DNA of 64,000 nucleotides from Comamonadaceae bacterium. Its GTDB lineage: Bacteria; Pseudomonadota; Gammaproteobacteria; Burkholderiales; Burkholderiaceae_C. Location: NCBI GenBank assembly GCA_009996515.1, contig JAACZV010000002.1, positions 122,118 to 186,117 of the forward strand, read 5' to 3'. Of this stretch, positions 25,273 through 33,298 are shown piece by piece (position 1 is the stretch's first letter; every line of letters starts with the position of its first letter). The notes under the pieces are model-generated. The model had not been told where the DNA came from and searched no databases. It worked only from the letters and a program-made list of their open reading frames with translations. The translations under genes were made by a program, and so were the position numbers.

Positions 25273-27186
25273 TCAGCCGGCGTCGATGTCCTTGAGCCGC
25301 CGCCACAGCGTCGTGCGGCTGATGCCCAGCGCCTGGGCCGCGGCCTGCCGGTTGCCGCCCGCGGCGCGGATGGCGGCGAGGATGCGCTCGTCGTCGGGCT
25401 GCGTCCCGTCGACCGCCTCGCCCGCGGGCAGCTCGGCCAGCTCCGGCGTCTCGCCGAGGAAGCCTTCGTAGTCGACGGCATCCGGGTCGCGCGTGCCGAG
25501 CAGGAACACGGCGAGGCGCTCCATCAGGTTGTCCAGCTCGCGGATGTTGCCGGGCCAGCGGTAGCGCATCAGCAAGGGCAGCAGGGGCTGCAGCGCCGGC
25601 TCCGCCGGCAACGCGCTGCCCAGCGCGCGCAGCTTGGTCTCGAACAGCTGGCGCGCCAGCGCCGGCACGTCCTCGGGCCGTTCGCGCAGCGGCGGCAGCG
25701 TCATGCGCAGGATGTTGAGCCGGTAGTAGAGGTCGGCGCGGAACTGGTTCTCGGCGATGCGCAGCGGCAGCGAGCGGTGCGTGGCCGCGATGACGCGCAC
25801 GTCGATGGAAATGGGCGTGTTGCTGCCCAGGCGCAGCACCTCGCGCTCCTGCAGCACGCGCAGCAGCCGGGTCTGCAGCGACAGCGGCATGTCGCCGATC
25901 TCGTCGAGGAACAGCGTGCCGGTGTGCGCGGCCTCGAACAGCCCCGGCTTGCCGCCCTTGCGTGATCCGGTGAACGATCCTTCGTCATAACCGAACAGCT
26001 CGCTCTCCAGCAGCGACTCCGGGAAGGCGGCGCAGTTCAGCGCGACGAAGGGGCCGCGCTGGCGCGCGCTGGCGTTGTGGATGGCCTGTGCGAACAACTC
26101 CTTGCCGGTGCCGGTCTCGCCGTCGATCAGCACCGTCGACGAGGTGCGGGCGCAGCGCTGCGCGATCGCCCGCGCGCGCTCCAGCGCCGGGCTGGTGCCG
26201 GTGATGAGGTCGAAGGAGTAGCGCGCCGTCAGGCTGCGGGCGCGGCGCTGCGAGCGGATGGTGGTGTCGGCGCGGTGGATGGCGCTGGCGTCGCGCAGCG
26301 TCAGCATCGCCCCCGTCAGGCCGCCGCGGTCCTGGATGGCGCTGCGCGACATCAGGAAGGTGCCTCGGCTCAGGTGCACCACGACGTCCACGTCGTCATC
26401 CTGCCCGGCCAGCACGCCGGCCAGCGACACCTCGCCCGGCAGGTCCGACAGGCGCTGGCCTATGGGGTTGGCGTTCTCCAGCCCCAGGATGCGCGACATG
26501 GGCAGGTTGATGGCCATGATGCGCTGCTGCGAGTCCACCGTCAGGACGGCCTCGTGCAGGCGGGCAAAAGCCATGTTGAGGTGGTCGAAGCGGTCTTCCT
26601 GCCGGATCGCACGCTCGGCCAGCGTGATGGCTTCGTTGAGCGCACGCTCCACGGACGCGATGCCATGCACCATCACGCCCTTGATGCCGTGCTCCTCGGC
26701 CAGTGCGACGACCAGGCTGGAGCCCACGACGACCTTGATGCCCGCCTCGACCAGCGCGAGGACCTGCTCGCGTGCCTCGGCCATGTGGCGGTAGGTGCGG
26801 TGCGTGAGCTGGACGCTGAGCAGGCCATGCAGCCAGTCGAGGTCGGGCAGCACCTCGGTGTGGACCACCAGCCCGACCTGGTCGGCGACCTGGCTGGCCT
26901 GCTGCAGCGCGAACAGCAGGTCCACGCCGCTGAGCTCGATGCTGACGATGGGCTTGTCGACCTGGGCGCGCAGCAGCTCGGCCACCGACGCGGGGCTGAC
27001 GATGACGTCGATGCGGGTGTTGCGGTGCAGCTCGTAGGCGTGCAGCACGGCATCGCCCAGCGTGTACTCGTCGACGACGATGTCCGCCCGGTCCTGCAGC
27101 CGGCTCTCGGCCAGGCGCACGAGGCGCGTCAGGGCTGTGTAGGTCAGCACGCAGATGCGCGGGCGACGCTTTTCAGGGGAATACAT
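25273..27186 (-). CDS. PrpR-type sigma54-dependent transcriptional activator
   Basis: 637 aa. Residues 10-190 form a PrpR_N-like sensor domain, residues 200-300 a PAS-like region, about 330-560 the AAA+ domain (GETGTGKE at 356-363, Walker B LFLDEIGD, sensor RYRWPGNIREL), and about 605-635 a Fis-type HTH (NRQAAAQALGISRTTLWRRL). The sigma54-contacting loop reads GSFTGS at 403-408 instead of the canonical GAFTGA. The ATG at 27186 lacks a strong ribosome site, but upstream in-frame starts would reach the operator at 27283. It is divergent from the TonB receptor and lies in a cluster with a sigma54 promoter at 41584, its likely target. PrpR itself senses 2-methylcitrate; the ligand here is unknown. 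Confidence 0.92.
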   Translation of the reverse strand: MYSPEKRRPRICVLTYTALTRLVRLAESRLQDRADIVVDEYTLGDAVLHAYELHRNTRIDVIVSPASVAELLRAQVDKPIVSIELSGVDLLFALQQASQVADQVGLVVHTEVLPDLDWLHGLLSVQLTHRTYRHMAEAREQVLALVEAGIKVVVGSSLVVALAEEHGIKGVMVHGIASVERALNEAITLAERAIRQEDRFDHLNMAFARLHEAVLTVDSQQRIMAINLPMSRILGLENANPIGQRLSDLPGEVSLAGVLAGQDDDVDVVVHLSRGTFLMSRSAIQDRGGLTGAMLTLRDASAIHRADTTIRSQRRARSLTARYSFDLITGTSPALERARAIAQRCARTSSTVLIDGETGTGKELFAQAIHNASARQRGPFVALNCAAFPESLLESELFGYDEGSFTGSRKGGKPGLFEAAHTGTLFLDEIGDMPLSLQTRLLRVLQEREVLRLGSNTPISIDVRVIAATHRSLPLRIAENQFRADLYYRLNILRMTLPPLRERPEDVPALARQLFETKLRALGSALPAEPALQPLLPLLMRYRWPGNIRELDNLMERLAVFLLGTRDPDAVDYEGFLGETPELAELPAGEAVDGTQPDDERILAAIRAAGGNRQAAAQALGISRTTLWRRLKDIDAG

Positions 27187-27282
27187 GAATGCCGGGTTCA
27201 AGATCCGGACGTCAGCAGCCCGGGCCGACGATGGTAGCGGATGGGATTCCTGGAAGACCTGACGGGGTGGATGCCTGTCTAT

Positions 27283-27294
27283 TTGTCCGGACAA
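27283..27294. promoter_or_regulatory. Operator site 5 (TTGTCCGGACAA)
   Basis: Perfect palindromic core match, about 97 bp upstream of the sigma54-activator start and about 255 bp upstream of the TonB receptor start. One of three copies in this 362-bp divergent region (27187-27548). Confidence 0.8.
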
Positions 27295-27346
27295 AAAGCA
27301 TTGATCAAGTAGGTGCTGTCCCCAATGTCACGGGGCTGCCACATAG

Positions 27347-27358
27347 TTGTCCGGTCAT
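27347..27358. promoter_or_regulatory. Operator site 6, degenerate right arm (TTGTCCGGTCAT)
   Basis: Left arm and centre match. It is spaced 64 bp from site 5 and 69 bp from site 7 (centre to centre), near six to six-and-a-half helical turns. Confidence 0.5.
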
Positions 27359-27371
27359 GACGCAAACCCCG

Positions 27372-27400
27372 TTGCTTCCAGGTGGCGATGAATATAGTAT
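27372..27400 (+). promoter_or_regulatory. Candidate promoter of the TonB receptor
   Basis: TTGCTT (27372-27377), 17-bp spacer, TAGTAT (27395-27400), inside an A/T-rich patch between operator sites 6 and 7. Weak by consensus but well placed, with site 7 at +10 to +20. Confidence 0.45.
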
Positions 27401-27414
27401 TCGATCGAACAAAA

Positions 27415-27428
27415 GTTGTACGGACAAC
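27415..27428. promoter_or_regulatory. Operator site 7 (GTTGTACGGACAAC)
   Basis: Exact consensus core TTGTACGGACAA (27416-27427) with palindromic flanking G and C. It lies downstream of the predicted receptor promoter, followed by a leader of about 120 nt before the ATG at 27549. Confidence 0.8.
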
Positions 27429-27548
27429 ATTTCTTAAAGAAGAAAGATGATGTCCGAGCAGCCACAGATTCAGAGCTCATCCCCGTGTCGCCCCTTGGGG
27501 CCTGCGGCCTGCAGGCCTCCCACCCATCCCAAGAAGACGGAGTTCAAC

Positions 27549-29966
27549 ATGTCCACCCTCAAACCCCTGCTGCTGACCAGCGCGATCCTCGCGGCGCTGC
27601 CCGCGCTGGCACAGACGGCCAAGCCCGAGGAGGCGCCCGCAAGCGCCGGCCAGGCCAGCAGCGCCCCGGCGGCCGAAAGCAAGGAGGCGACGTCCACGGT
27701 CGCCGAACTCGGCCGCATCGTCGTCACGGCCCGACGCATCGGCGAGCGCCTGCAGGATGTGCCGCTGTCCATCATGGCCATGACGGGCAAGGACCTGGAC
27801 GACCGGGGCGTCAAGTCCATCGCCGACCTGTCGCTGCTGACGCCGGGCCTGAGCTACTCGCCCGACTTCGGCCGCTCCGGCGAGCGCCCCATCGTGCGGG
27901 GCATCTCGGTGACGCGGACCGACGCGCCCCAGCCCGTGTCCATCTTCATCGACGGCGTCTATGTGCGTGACGGTGCGCTGAGCCTGGGCCTGGATGACGC
28001 GCAGCGTGTCGAGGTGATCAAGGGGCCGCAGTCGGCGCTGTATGGCCGCTCCACCTATGCCGGCGCCATCAACTACGTGACGGTCAAGCCGGGCGATCGC
28101 CTCGCCGGCAAGGTCGGCGCCACCGTCGCCAGCGATGGCGAGCTGTCGCTGTTCGGCGCACTGACCGTGCCGGTGAAGGAGGACCTGCTGTCGATGCGCG
28201 TTCGCGTCAAGCATTCCGAGTTCGGAGGCCAGTACACCAACCCGCTGGACGGCGGCAAGCTGGGCAAGGAACGCTCGGACTCCGTGGGCCTGCAGTTCTT
28301 CCTGCGTCCGTCGCAGGACTTCGACGCCAACCTGGCCATCGACAGTGCCCGCGACCGCGACGGGCAGTTCGCCGCCACCATCCGGCCGATTCCCATCCAG
28401 TCGGGCGGCGTCGTCACGTCGATGAATGGCTCGACCAATGTGCCCAATGGCGGCATCTGCAACGGCCACCTGATCCAGCTCGTCGGTAACGACCCGAAGA
28501 CGGGGCTGCCCAGCGCCAACGTGCCGGCCTCGGCCGCCACGCGGGCAAACGGCTACCCCTGCGGCGCCATGAGCTACAGCGGCACGGCCTTCGCCCGCTC
28601 CACCGGCCCGCTGTCCCATTACGTCGATCCCAAGACCGGCATCGACTATGGCGATGTCAACGGCCTCAAGCGCGACATCGATCGCGCCGCGCTGACGCTG
28701 AACTGGTACTTTGGCGACGGTTATACGCTGACGTCCCAGACGGCCACGACGCGCCAGCGCGCCAACTCCGGCTACGACCAGTCCTACAACGGCACCGCGC
28801 TGGGCCTGGGCGGATCTTCCGCGCTCAGCTATGACCGCGACCGGCTGGACTACAAGTCGCAGGAGGTGCGCCTGAGCTCGCCCACCGATCAGGACCTCAG
28901 CTGGATGGTCGGCGCCTTCTACTACGACGAGGACTTCAAGGGCCAGACCACCGCGGTGGTGAGCGGCTCGCTGAGCACCGCGGCCCCGCTGACGGACAAG
29001 CTGGCCACCAGCATCCGCAACGTCGCCCCCTTCGGCCGCCTGCAGTACCAGCTCAATCCGGCCACCCGCCTGTCGGTGGAAGGGCGCTACAGCAGCGAGC
29101 GCGTCAAGGTCAGCGGCGTCGTCAATGGCGAGCGCACCTTCTCCGACTTCGCGCCGCGCGTCATCCTGGACTACAAGCCCGCCAGCGGCATGATGGTCTA
29201 TGGCCAGGTCGCCCGCGGCAGCAAGAGCGGCGGCTTCAACACGACGATAGGCATTGATCCCAAGGACTTCGCCTACGACGGCGAGAAGATCACCGCCTTC
29301 GAGTTCGGCAGCAAGAACCGTCTGCTCGACGGCCGCATGCTGTTCAACGCCGCGCTGTTCCAGAACAACATCAACGGCCTGCAGCTGTCCAACGTCATCA
29401 CCTATACCAGCCCGACGACGGGGACGCAGCAGATCAACACGGTGGTCAACAACGTCGGCAAGGCCCGCACGCGCGGCCTGGAGCTGGAGCTGATGTACCA
29501 GGCCACGCCCTGGTTGGTGCTGTCGGGCAACTACGCCTACACCGATGCCAAGGCCATCGCCGGCACCGACGTGACCCACGGCCAGAACTTCGGCGGCAAC
29601 ATGGACGTCGCCGGCTTCATGCTGCCGCGCACGCCCAAGCACTCGGCCGCCGCCTCGGCCGCGGTCGATCTGCCCATCGAGGGCACGGGCCTGCGCTTCA
29701 CGTCGCGCATCGACGCCACCTACCAGTCGCGCCGCTACGCCGACCTGCAGAACCTGATCTGGGCCGATGCCTTCACGCGCATCAACCTGAGCGCCGGCGT
29801 GCGCGGCGGCAACTGGCGCCTGACGGGCTTCGTGCGCAACGCGACCGACGACAACACGCCGATGAACGCCTTCCGCTACATCGACGTGTCCACGTTCCGT
29901 CGCACCGTGGCGGATTTCCTGCCGCGTCTGCGCCAGTACGGCGTGTCGCTGTCCTACGACTTCTGA
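27549..29966 (+). CDS. TonB-dependent outer-membrane receptor
   Basis: 805 aa. The signal peptide is MSTLKPLLLTSAILAALPALA, followed by a Pro/Ala-rich linker, a TonB-box-like region (LGRIVVTARR near residue 58), the plug domain (LQDVPLSIMAMTGKDL, then VIKGPQSALYGRSTYAGAINYV near residue 155) and a 22-strand barrel ending in GVSLSYDF with terminal aromatic F. This FecA/IroN-like architecture in Sphingomonas-type catabolic clusters often imports organic substrates, not only siderophores. The ATG at 27549 was chosen because of GGAG seven bases upstream and the signal peptide; 27447 is an alternative upstream start. Under operators 5-7 it is probably the outer-membrane entry for the cluster substrate. 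Confidence 0.93.
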   Translation: MSTLKPLLLTSAILAALPALAQTAKPEEAPASAGQASSAPAAESKEATSTVAELGRIVVTARRIGERLQDVPLSIMAMTGKDLDDRGVKSIADLSLLTPGLSYSPDFGRSGERPIVRGISVTRTDAPQPVSIFIDGVYVRDGALSLGLDDAQRVEVIKGPQSALYGRSTYAGAINYVTVKPGDRLAGKVGATVASDGELSLFGALTVPVKEDLLSMRVRVKHSEFGGQYTNPLDGGKLGKERSDSVGLQFFLRPSQDFDANLAIDSARDRDGQFAATIRPIPIQSGGVVTSMNGSTNVPNGGICNGHLIQLVGNDPKTGLPSANVPASAATRANGYPCGAMSYSGTAFARSTGPLSHYVDPKTGIDYGDVNGLKRDIDRAALTLNWYFGDGYTLTSQTATTRQRANSGYDQSYNGTALGLGGSSALSYDRDRLDYKSQEVRLSSPTDQDLSWMVGAFYYDEDFKGQTTAVVSGSLSTAAPLTDKLATSIRNVAPFGRLQYQLNPATRLSVEGRYSSERVKVSGVVNGERTFSDFAPRVILDYKPASGMMVYGQVARGSKSGGFNTTIGIDPKDFAYDGEKITAFEFGSKNRLLDGRMLFNAALFQNNINGLQLSNVITYTSPTTGTQQINTVVNNVGKARTRGLELELMYQATPWLVLSGNYAYTDAKAIAGTDVTHGQNFGGNMDVAGFMLPRTPKHSAAASAAVDLPIEGTGLRFTSRIDATYQSRRYADLQNLIWADAFTRINLSAGVRGGNWRLTGFVRNATDDNTPMNAFRYIDVSTFRRTVADFLPRLRQYGVSLSYDF

Positions 29967-30010
29967 CGCTGAAGGGCGGCCGCGCCACGCGGCTCCCCGC
30001 CGGCAAGCAG

Positions 30011-30052
30011 AAGGCCTGACCCCGGCAGTGCGCCGGGGTCAGGCCTTTCTCG
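30011..30052. terminator. Strong bidirectional terminator
   Basis: A 16-bp perfect stem: AAGGCCTGACCCCGGC (30011-30026) with GCCGGGGTCAGGCCTT (30032-30047) and a 5-nt loop, followed by TTCTCGTT. It separates the TonB receptor from the convergent VOC gene. Confidence 0.9.
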
Positions 30053-30073
30053 TTGGGAAAGGAACGGGGGGGC

Positions 30074-30895
30074 TCAGGCGCCTTCCAGCCAGACGCCCGG
30101 TGCCAGCTCATGCATGCCCGTGGCACCGTCCATCGTCAGCCAGGACAGGCCATCCGGTGGTGCCGCCGTCGCGGGCGTGGCCACGCGCTCATCCCGCACC
30201 GCGTCGATCTCGAACAGGCTGCGGCCGGCCCACTGCAGCGTGGCCACCGGCCAGGCGTGATCCAGCGGCCGGTCCAGCGCCCGGCTCAGCACCGTCACGC
30301 GGGTGTCGAAGCGCAGCGTCGCGCGCGGCGCCATCGCGGCGCAGGCGCTCAGCGCGGCTTCCCGGTCGGGCACGGACATCACGCCGATGAACAGCGCGCC
30401 GAGATCCTGCGCCGGCGTCAGCTCGGCGGACAGCGGCAGCTCGAACGGCGGCACCGGCTGCTTGACTTGCGTCAGGTACAGCATCTCGCCCGCGGGGCCG
30501 ATGACCTGCATCGCGCGAATGGCGGGGCTGACCGCCAGGTCCGCCGGCGCGCCGACGATCTCGAAGGCCGAACCCGCCAGGCGCGCGCCCAGCGCATCGA
30601 CATCGCGCACCAGCACCTCCAGCGCCAGCCAGCCGTGGCTCAGCCGCGTGGGCCGCGTTGCGGCCGCAGGCAGCTCGATGAGCCGCAGCAGCGGGCCCGC
30701 GCCGGGGGCGGCCAGCCAGGTGACGGCGCAGCCGGCGAGCGCCGGGCGCTGCCAGGCATGCGCCTGCGCCTCGCCGACGGTGCCGCCGGCCGAAGCGATC
30801 AGGCCCAGCAGCGCATAGGCCTCGATCATCGGCGTCGCATCGGCCACGACCAGGGTCGCGTGGCGCAGCGGGCCGCAGGGTTTATCAGTCGACAT
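30074..30895 (-). CDS. VOC/glyoxalase-superfamily protein
   Basis: 273 aa composed of two beta-alpha-beta-beta-beta VOC modules (HATLVVADATPMIEAYALLG near residue 12; DLGALFIGVMSVPDREAALSACAAM near residue 160). Typical metal ligands are not obvious in the second half, so it may be a non-ring-cleaving lyase, isomerase or binding protein. The ATG at 30895 is only 11 bp from operator site 8, which would cover its leader. It is transcribed leftward, divergent from an enoyl-CoA hydratase. It resembles in layout the VOC protein at 46901, suggesting related ligands. Confidence 0.75.
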   Translation of the reverse strand: MSTDKPCGPLRHATLVVADATPMIEAYALLGLIASAGGTVGEAQAHAWQRPALAGCAVTWLAAPGAGPLLRLIELPAAATRPTRLSHGWLALEVLVRDVDALGARLAGSAFEIVGAPADLAVSPAIRAMQVIGPAGEMLYLTQVKQPVPPFELPLSAELTPAQDLGALFIGVMSVPDREAALSACAAMAPRATLRFDTRVTVLSRALDRPLDHAWPVATLQWAGRSLFEIDAVRDERVATPATAAPPDGLSWLTMDGATGMHELAPGVWLEGA

Positions 30896-30905
30896 GATTT
30901 TCAAC

Positions 30906-30917
30906 TTGTACGGACAA
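30906..30917. promoter_or_regulatory. Operator site 8 (TTGTACGGACAA)
   Basis: Exact consensus copy in the 68-bp divergent region between the VOC gene and the enoyl-CoA hydratase. Its first six bases TTGTAC serve as the likely -35 box of the rightward promoter. Confidence 0.8.
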
Positions 30918-30934
30918 CAATTGCAGTCTATCCT
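30906..30934 (+). promoter_or_regulatory. Candidate promoter of the enoyl-CoA hydratase unit
   Basis: TTGTAC (30906-30911, 4 of 6), 17-bp spacer, TATCCT (30929-30934, 4 of 6), then 29 bp to the ATG. The -35 box is part of the operator palindrome, so binding would block polymerase. Confidence 0.55.
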
Positions 30935-30963
30935 GCCGGACTGAAGATACAGCCCGTACCAAC

Positions 30964-31746
30964 ATGATTGAAGTGCAACGCCAGGACGCCGTCGTCCAGC
31001 TGACTCTGCGCCGCGCAGAGAAGAAGAACGCGATGACCGAGGCGATGTGGGCGCAGCTGCTGCAGGCGCTGGCCGACGTGGCCGACGAGCACCGCCGCAG
31101 CGGCGGTCGCTCGCCGCGTGCGCTGGTGCTGGCCGGCGAGCCCGGCGCCTTCTGTGCCGGTGCCGACATCGCGGAGCTGACACGGATGCTGCGCGATCCA
31201 GTCGCCATGGCCGCCAACAATGCGCTGGTGGCCCGCGCCCAGCTGGCGCTGGAGCAGCTGCCGCTGCCCACGCTGGCGCTGATCGACGGACCCTGCTTCG
31301 GCGGTGGCTTCGGCCTGGCCGCGGCCTGCGACTTCCGCATTTCGAGCCGGCGCGCCAGCTTCGCCATCACGCCGGCCCGGCTGGGCCTGCTGTACAGCAT
31401 CGAGGACACGCGCCGCGTCGTGCGGCTGCTGGGCGATACGCGTGCGCGCCGCCTGCTGCTGCGCGGAGAGCGGCTGGATGCCGAGACGGCGCAGGACTGG
31501 GGCCTGCTGGACGCGCTGGTCGAGCCCGAACAGCTGCAGGCCCAGGCCCAGGCCTGGCTGGCCGACATCTGCTCGCAGTCGCCCACCTCGATGACCGGCA
31601 TCAAGGCCACGCTGGCCCATGTGGGCCGCGCCGGCCTGCTGGGCGAGACCGAGGTGCGCGCGGCCTTTGACGCCGCCTTCGAAGGTGCCGACTTCGCCGA
31701 AGGCGCGGCGGCCTTCCTCGAGCGCCGCCCCGCCCGATTCCTTTGA
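30964..31746 (+). CDS. Enoyl-CoA hydratase/isomerase (crotonase family)
   Basis: 260 aa crotonase fold. Oxyanion-hole segments are GAFCAGADIAEL near residue 61 and DGPCFGGGFGLAAACDFRI near residue 105. The canonical catalytic Glu pair of hydratases is not clearly both present (the second site reads RLGLLYSIEDTRR), so an isomerase, hydratase or C-C hydrolase activity is possible. It leads a two-gene unit under operator site 8, followed 19 bp later by an unknown protein. Confidence 0.88.
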   Translation: MIEVQRQDAVVQLTLRRAEKKNAMTEAMWAQLLQALADVADEHRRSGGRSPRALVLAGEPGAFCAGADIAELTRMLRDPVAMAANNALVARAQLALEQLPLPTLALIDGPCFGGGFGLAAACDFRISSRRASFAITPARLGLLYSIEDTRRVVRLLGDTRARRLLLRGERLDAETAQDWGLLDALVEPEQLQAQAQAWLADICSQSPTSMTGIKATLAHVGRAGLLGETEVRAAFDAAFEGADFAEGAAAFLERRPARFL

Positions 31747-31765
31747 CTTCACGGACAGGACTTCC

Positions 31766-32494
31766 ATGAACAAGCCCCCTCATCACCGCACCATCCGCGG
31801 CACCATCCGCTACACCAGCGACAAGCCCGAACGCCTGGGCCAGGAGCGTGGCCGCGAGTACTTCATGATGACGGACCAGAGCGACGGCAACCGCATCGTG
31901 CACGCGCACTGCGAGATCGACGATGCGCCGGACGTCATCCGCGACGTCGTGCTGGCCCTGGCGCCGGACGGCCGGCCGCTGGACGCCTCCGTGCGGCTGA
32001 GCGTCGGTGGCCGCTTCGAAGGCACGGCCTGGATGCGCTTCGGCGAGCACAGCGCCGAGTGCGAGAGCTACAACCAGCGTGACGGCCGCATCAGCCAGCG
32101 GCTGGAGAGGGACCGCCCGGTCGGCCTGGGGGCGCACCCGATCTGCGGCGACGCGCTGTTCCTGCGCGCCTACGACCTGTCCAAGGGCCCGGGCAAGACC
32201 TTCTTCCCGAATGTCATGCTGACCTCGCCGGACCACCGCGGCGCCACCGGCCCGCTGCTGTTCCCGCTGGGCTTCGGCCTGGAGTTCGTCGGCCGCGAGG
32301 AGATCGAGGTGCCGGTGGGCCGCTTCAACGCGCTGCACTTCCGCTATGTCGACACGGCCGGCAACATGCCGGAGGAGCATCCGGTCTACGACGTCTGGTG
32401 CACCGACGACGACAACTACATCTTCCTGCGCGGCTGCGTGGGCGGCTACATGCAGACCCGCTACGAGCTCGTCGAGCTGCGCGGACTGGAATGA
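31766..32494 (+). CDS. Conserved-looking cytoplasmic protein of unknown function
   Basis: 242 aa, not recognised. It has a beta-rich profile with several aromatic-acidic stretches (REYFMMTDQSDGNRIVHAHCEID near residue 30, YVDTAGNMPEEHPVYDVWCTDDDNYIFL near residue 195). There is no signal peptide, membrane segment or Rossmann motif. The predicted barrel-like strands recall lipocalin/DUF3108-type ligand-binding folds, but this is only an impression. Co-transcribed with the crotonase, so probably a pathway enzyme or a ligand-binding protein. ACAGGA precedes the ATG. Confidence 0.75.
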   Translation: MNKPPHHRTIRGTIRYTSDKPERLGQERGREYFMMTDQSDGNRIVHAHCEIDDAPDVIRDVVLALAPDGRPLDASVRLSVGGRFEGTAWMRFGEHSAECESYNQRDGRISQRLERDRPVGLGAHPICGDALFLRAYDLSKGPGKTFFPNVMLTSPDHRGATGPLLFPLGFGLEFVGREEIEVPVGRFNALHFRYVDTAGNMPEEHPVYDVWCTDDDNYIFLRGCVGGYMQTRYELVELRGLE

Positions 32495-32502
32495 TGTGAA
32501 CA

Positions 32503-32528
32503 GGGCGGGGCGCCCGGGCGTCCCGCCC
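32503..32528. terminator. Hairpin between convergent genes
   Basis: GGGCGGGGCGCCC pairs with GGGCGTCCCGCCC (one G-U pair) without a T-run. It lies between the stop at 32494 and the GntR stop at 32548. Confidence 0.55.
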
Positions 32529-32547
32529 ATTCAAGCGGGTCGCCCGT

Positions 32548-33285
32548 TCAGGGCGACTCGTGCTTGAGCACCGTGGAGATGCGGAACAGGTCGCCGCGGT
32601 GCCAGGAGATGGCCACCAGGATGAGCTTGCCGGCGCGGTCGTAGTAGGCGCGGTGCGCGCGCAGCGACGGCGAGCCCTTCTTGACGCCCAGCTGCGTGGC
32701 GGCCTGAGCGTCCAGGGCGACCGCCTCGAAGGTCTGCTCGATGCGGCCCAGCGTGCGGGCGTCCAGCGCCGTCAGCATGACGGCCAGCGCGGTGTCGATG
32801 TCCAGCAGCTTGGCGCGCCGGCGCGCCGACTGCGGCGGAAACAGCACCTGGCTCAACGCGAACGGGCGGAAGGGCTCCTCGCGCTCCATGCGCACGCCCA
32901 GCAGCTCGATGCAGGCGTCGCCCTCCCGGCAGTGCATCAGGTCGCTCAGCGCGGCGTCGGCCTGCAGTTCGCGGACGGACAGCAGCCGCAGCCGGCTCTG
33001 CGAGCCGTACTGCATCAGGTCCTCGATGCTGTCCACCGTCTGCCGGTAGCGCACCGGCGGCGTGTTCGCGATGACCAGCGAGCCCGAACCCTGGCGGCGC
33101 GAGATCAGCCCCGCCTGCTCCAGGATGCGCAGCGCCTCGCGGATGGTGTGGCGGCTTGCGTCGAGTTGATCGCACAACTCGGCTTCGGGCGGGAGCTGGC
33201 TGCCAATCGGGTAATCCTTTGCCAGGATCGCGTTTGTCAGGTTGTCCGCAATCTCGCGGTAGCGGGGAATCTTCTTCTGATTCAT
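32548..33285 (-). CDS. GntR-family regulator, HutC subfamily (wHTH + UTRA)
   Basis: 245 aa. The N-terminal winged helix occupies residues 8-72 (YREIADNLTNAILAKDYPIG, recognition helix region SRHTIREALRILE, wing GLISRRQGSGSLV). Residues 95-240 form a UTRA ligand-binding domain ending HRAYYDRAGKLILVAISWHRGD. HutC-type regulators bind even-centred palindromes with outer GT...AC steps, which fits the TTGTMCGKACAA sites found only around this cluster. The gene starts 13 bp after the acetyl-CoA hydrolase stop and would be transcribed from the operator-controlled promoter near 34629, giving autoregulation. AAGGGACAG precedes the ATG. The proposed cluster-wide repressor role is inference. Confidence 0.9.
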   Translation of the reverse strand: MNQKKIPRYREIADNLTNAILAKDYPIGSQLPPEAELCDQLDASRHTIREALRILEQAGLISRRQGSGSLVIANTPPVRYRQTVDSIEDLMQYGSQSRLRLLSVRELQADAALSDLMHCREGDACIELLGVRMEREEPFRPFALSQVLFPPQSARRRAKLLDIDTALAVMLTALDARTLGRIEQTFEAVALDAQAATQLGVKKGSPSLRAHRAYYDRAGKLILVAISWHRGDLFRISTVLKHESP

Positions 33286-33298
33286 CTGTCCCTTACCC

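Noticed and set aside
33241-33252. TTGTCCGCAA half operator within the GntR gene
   Set aside because: Only one arm matches and it is inside coding sequence; chance occurrence likely.
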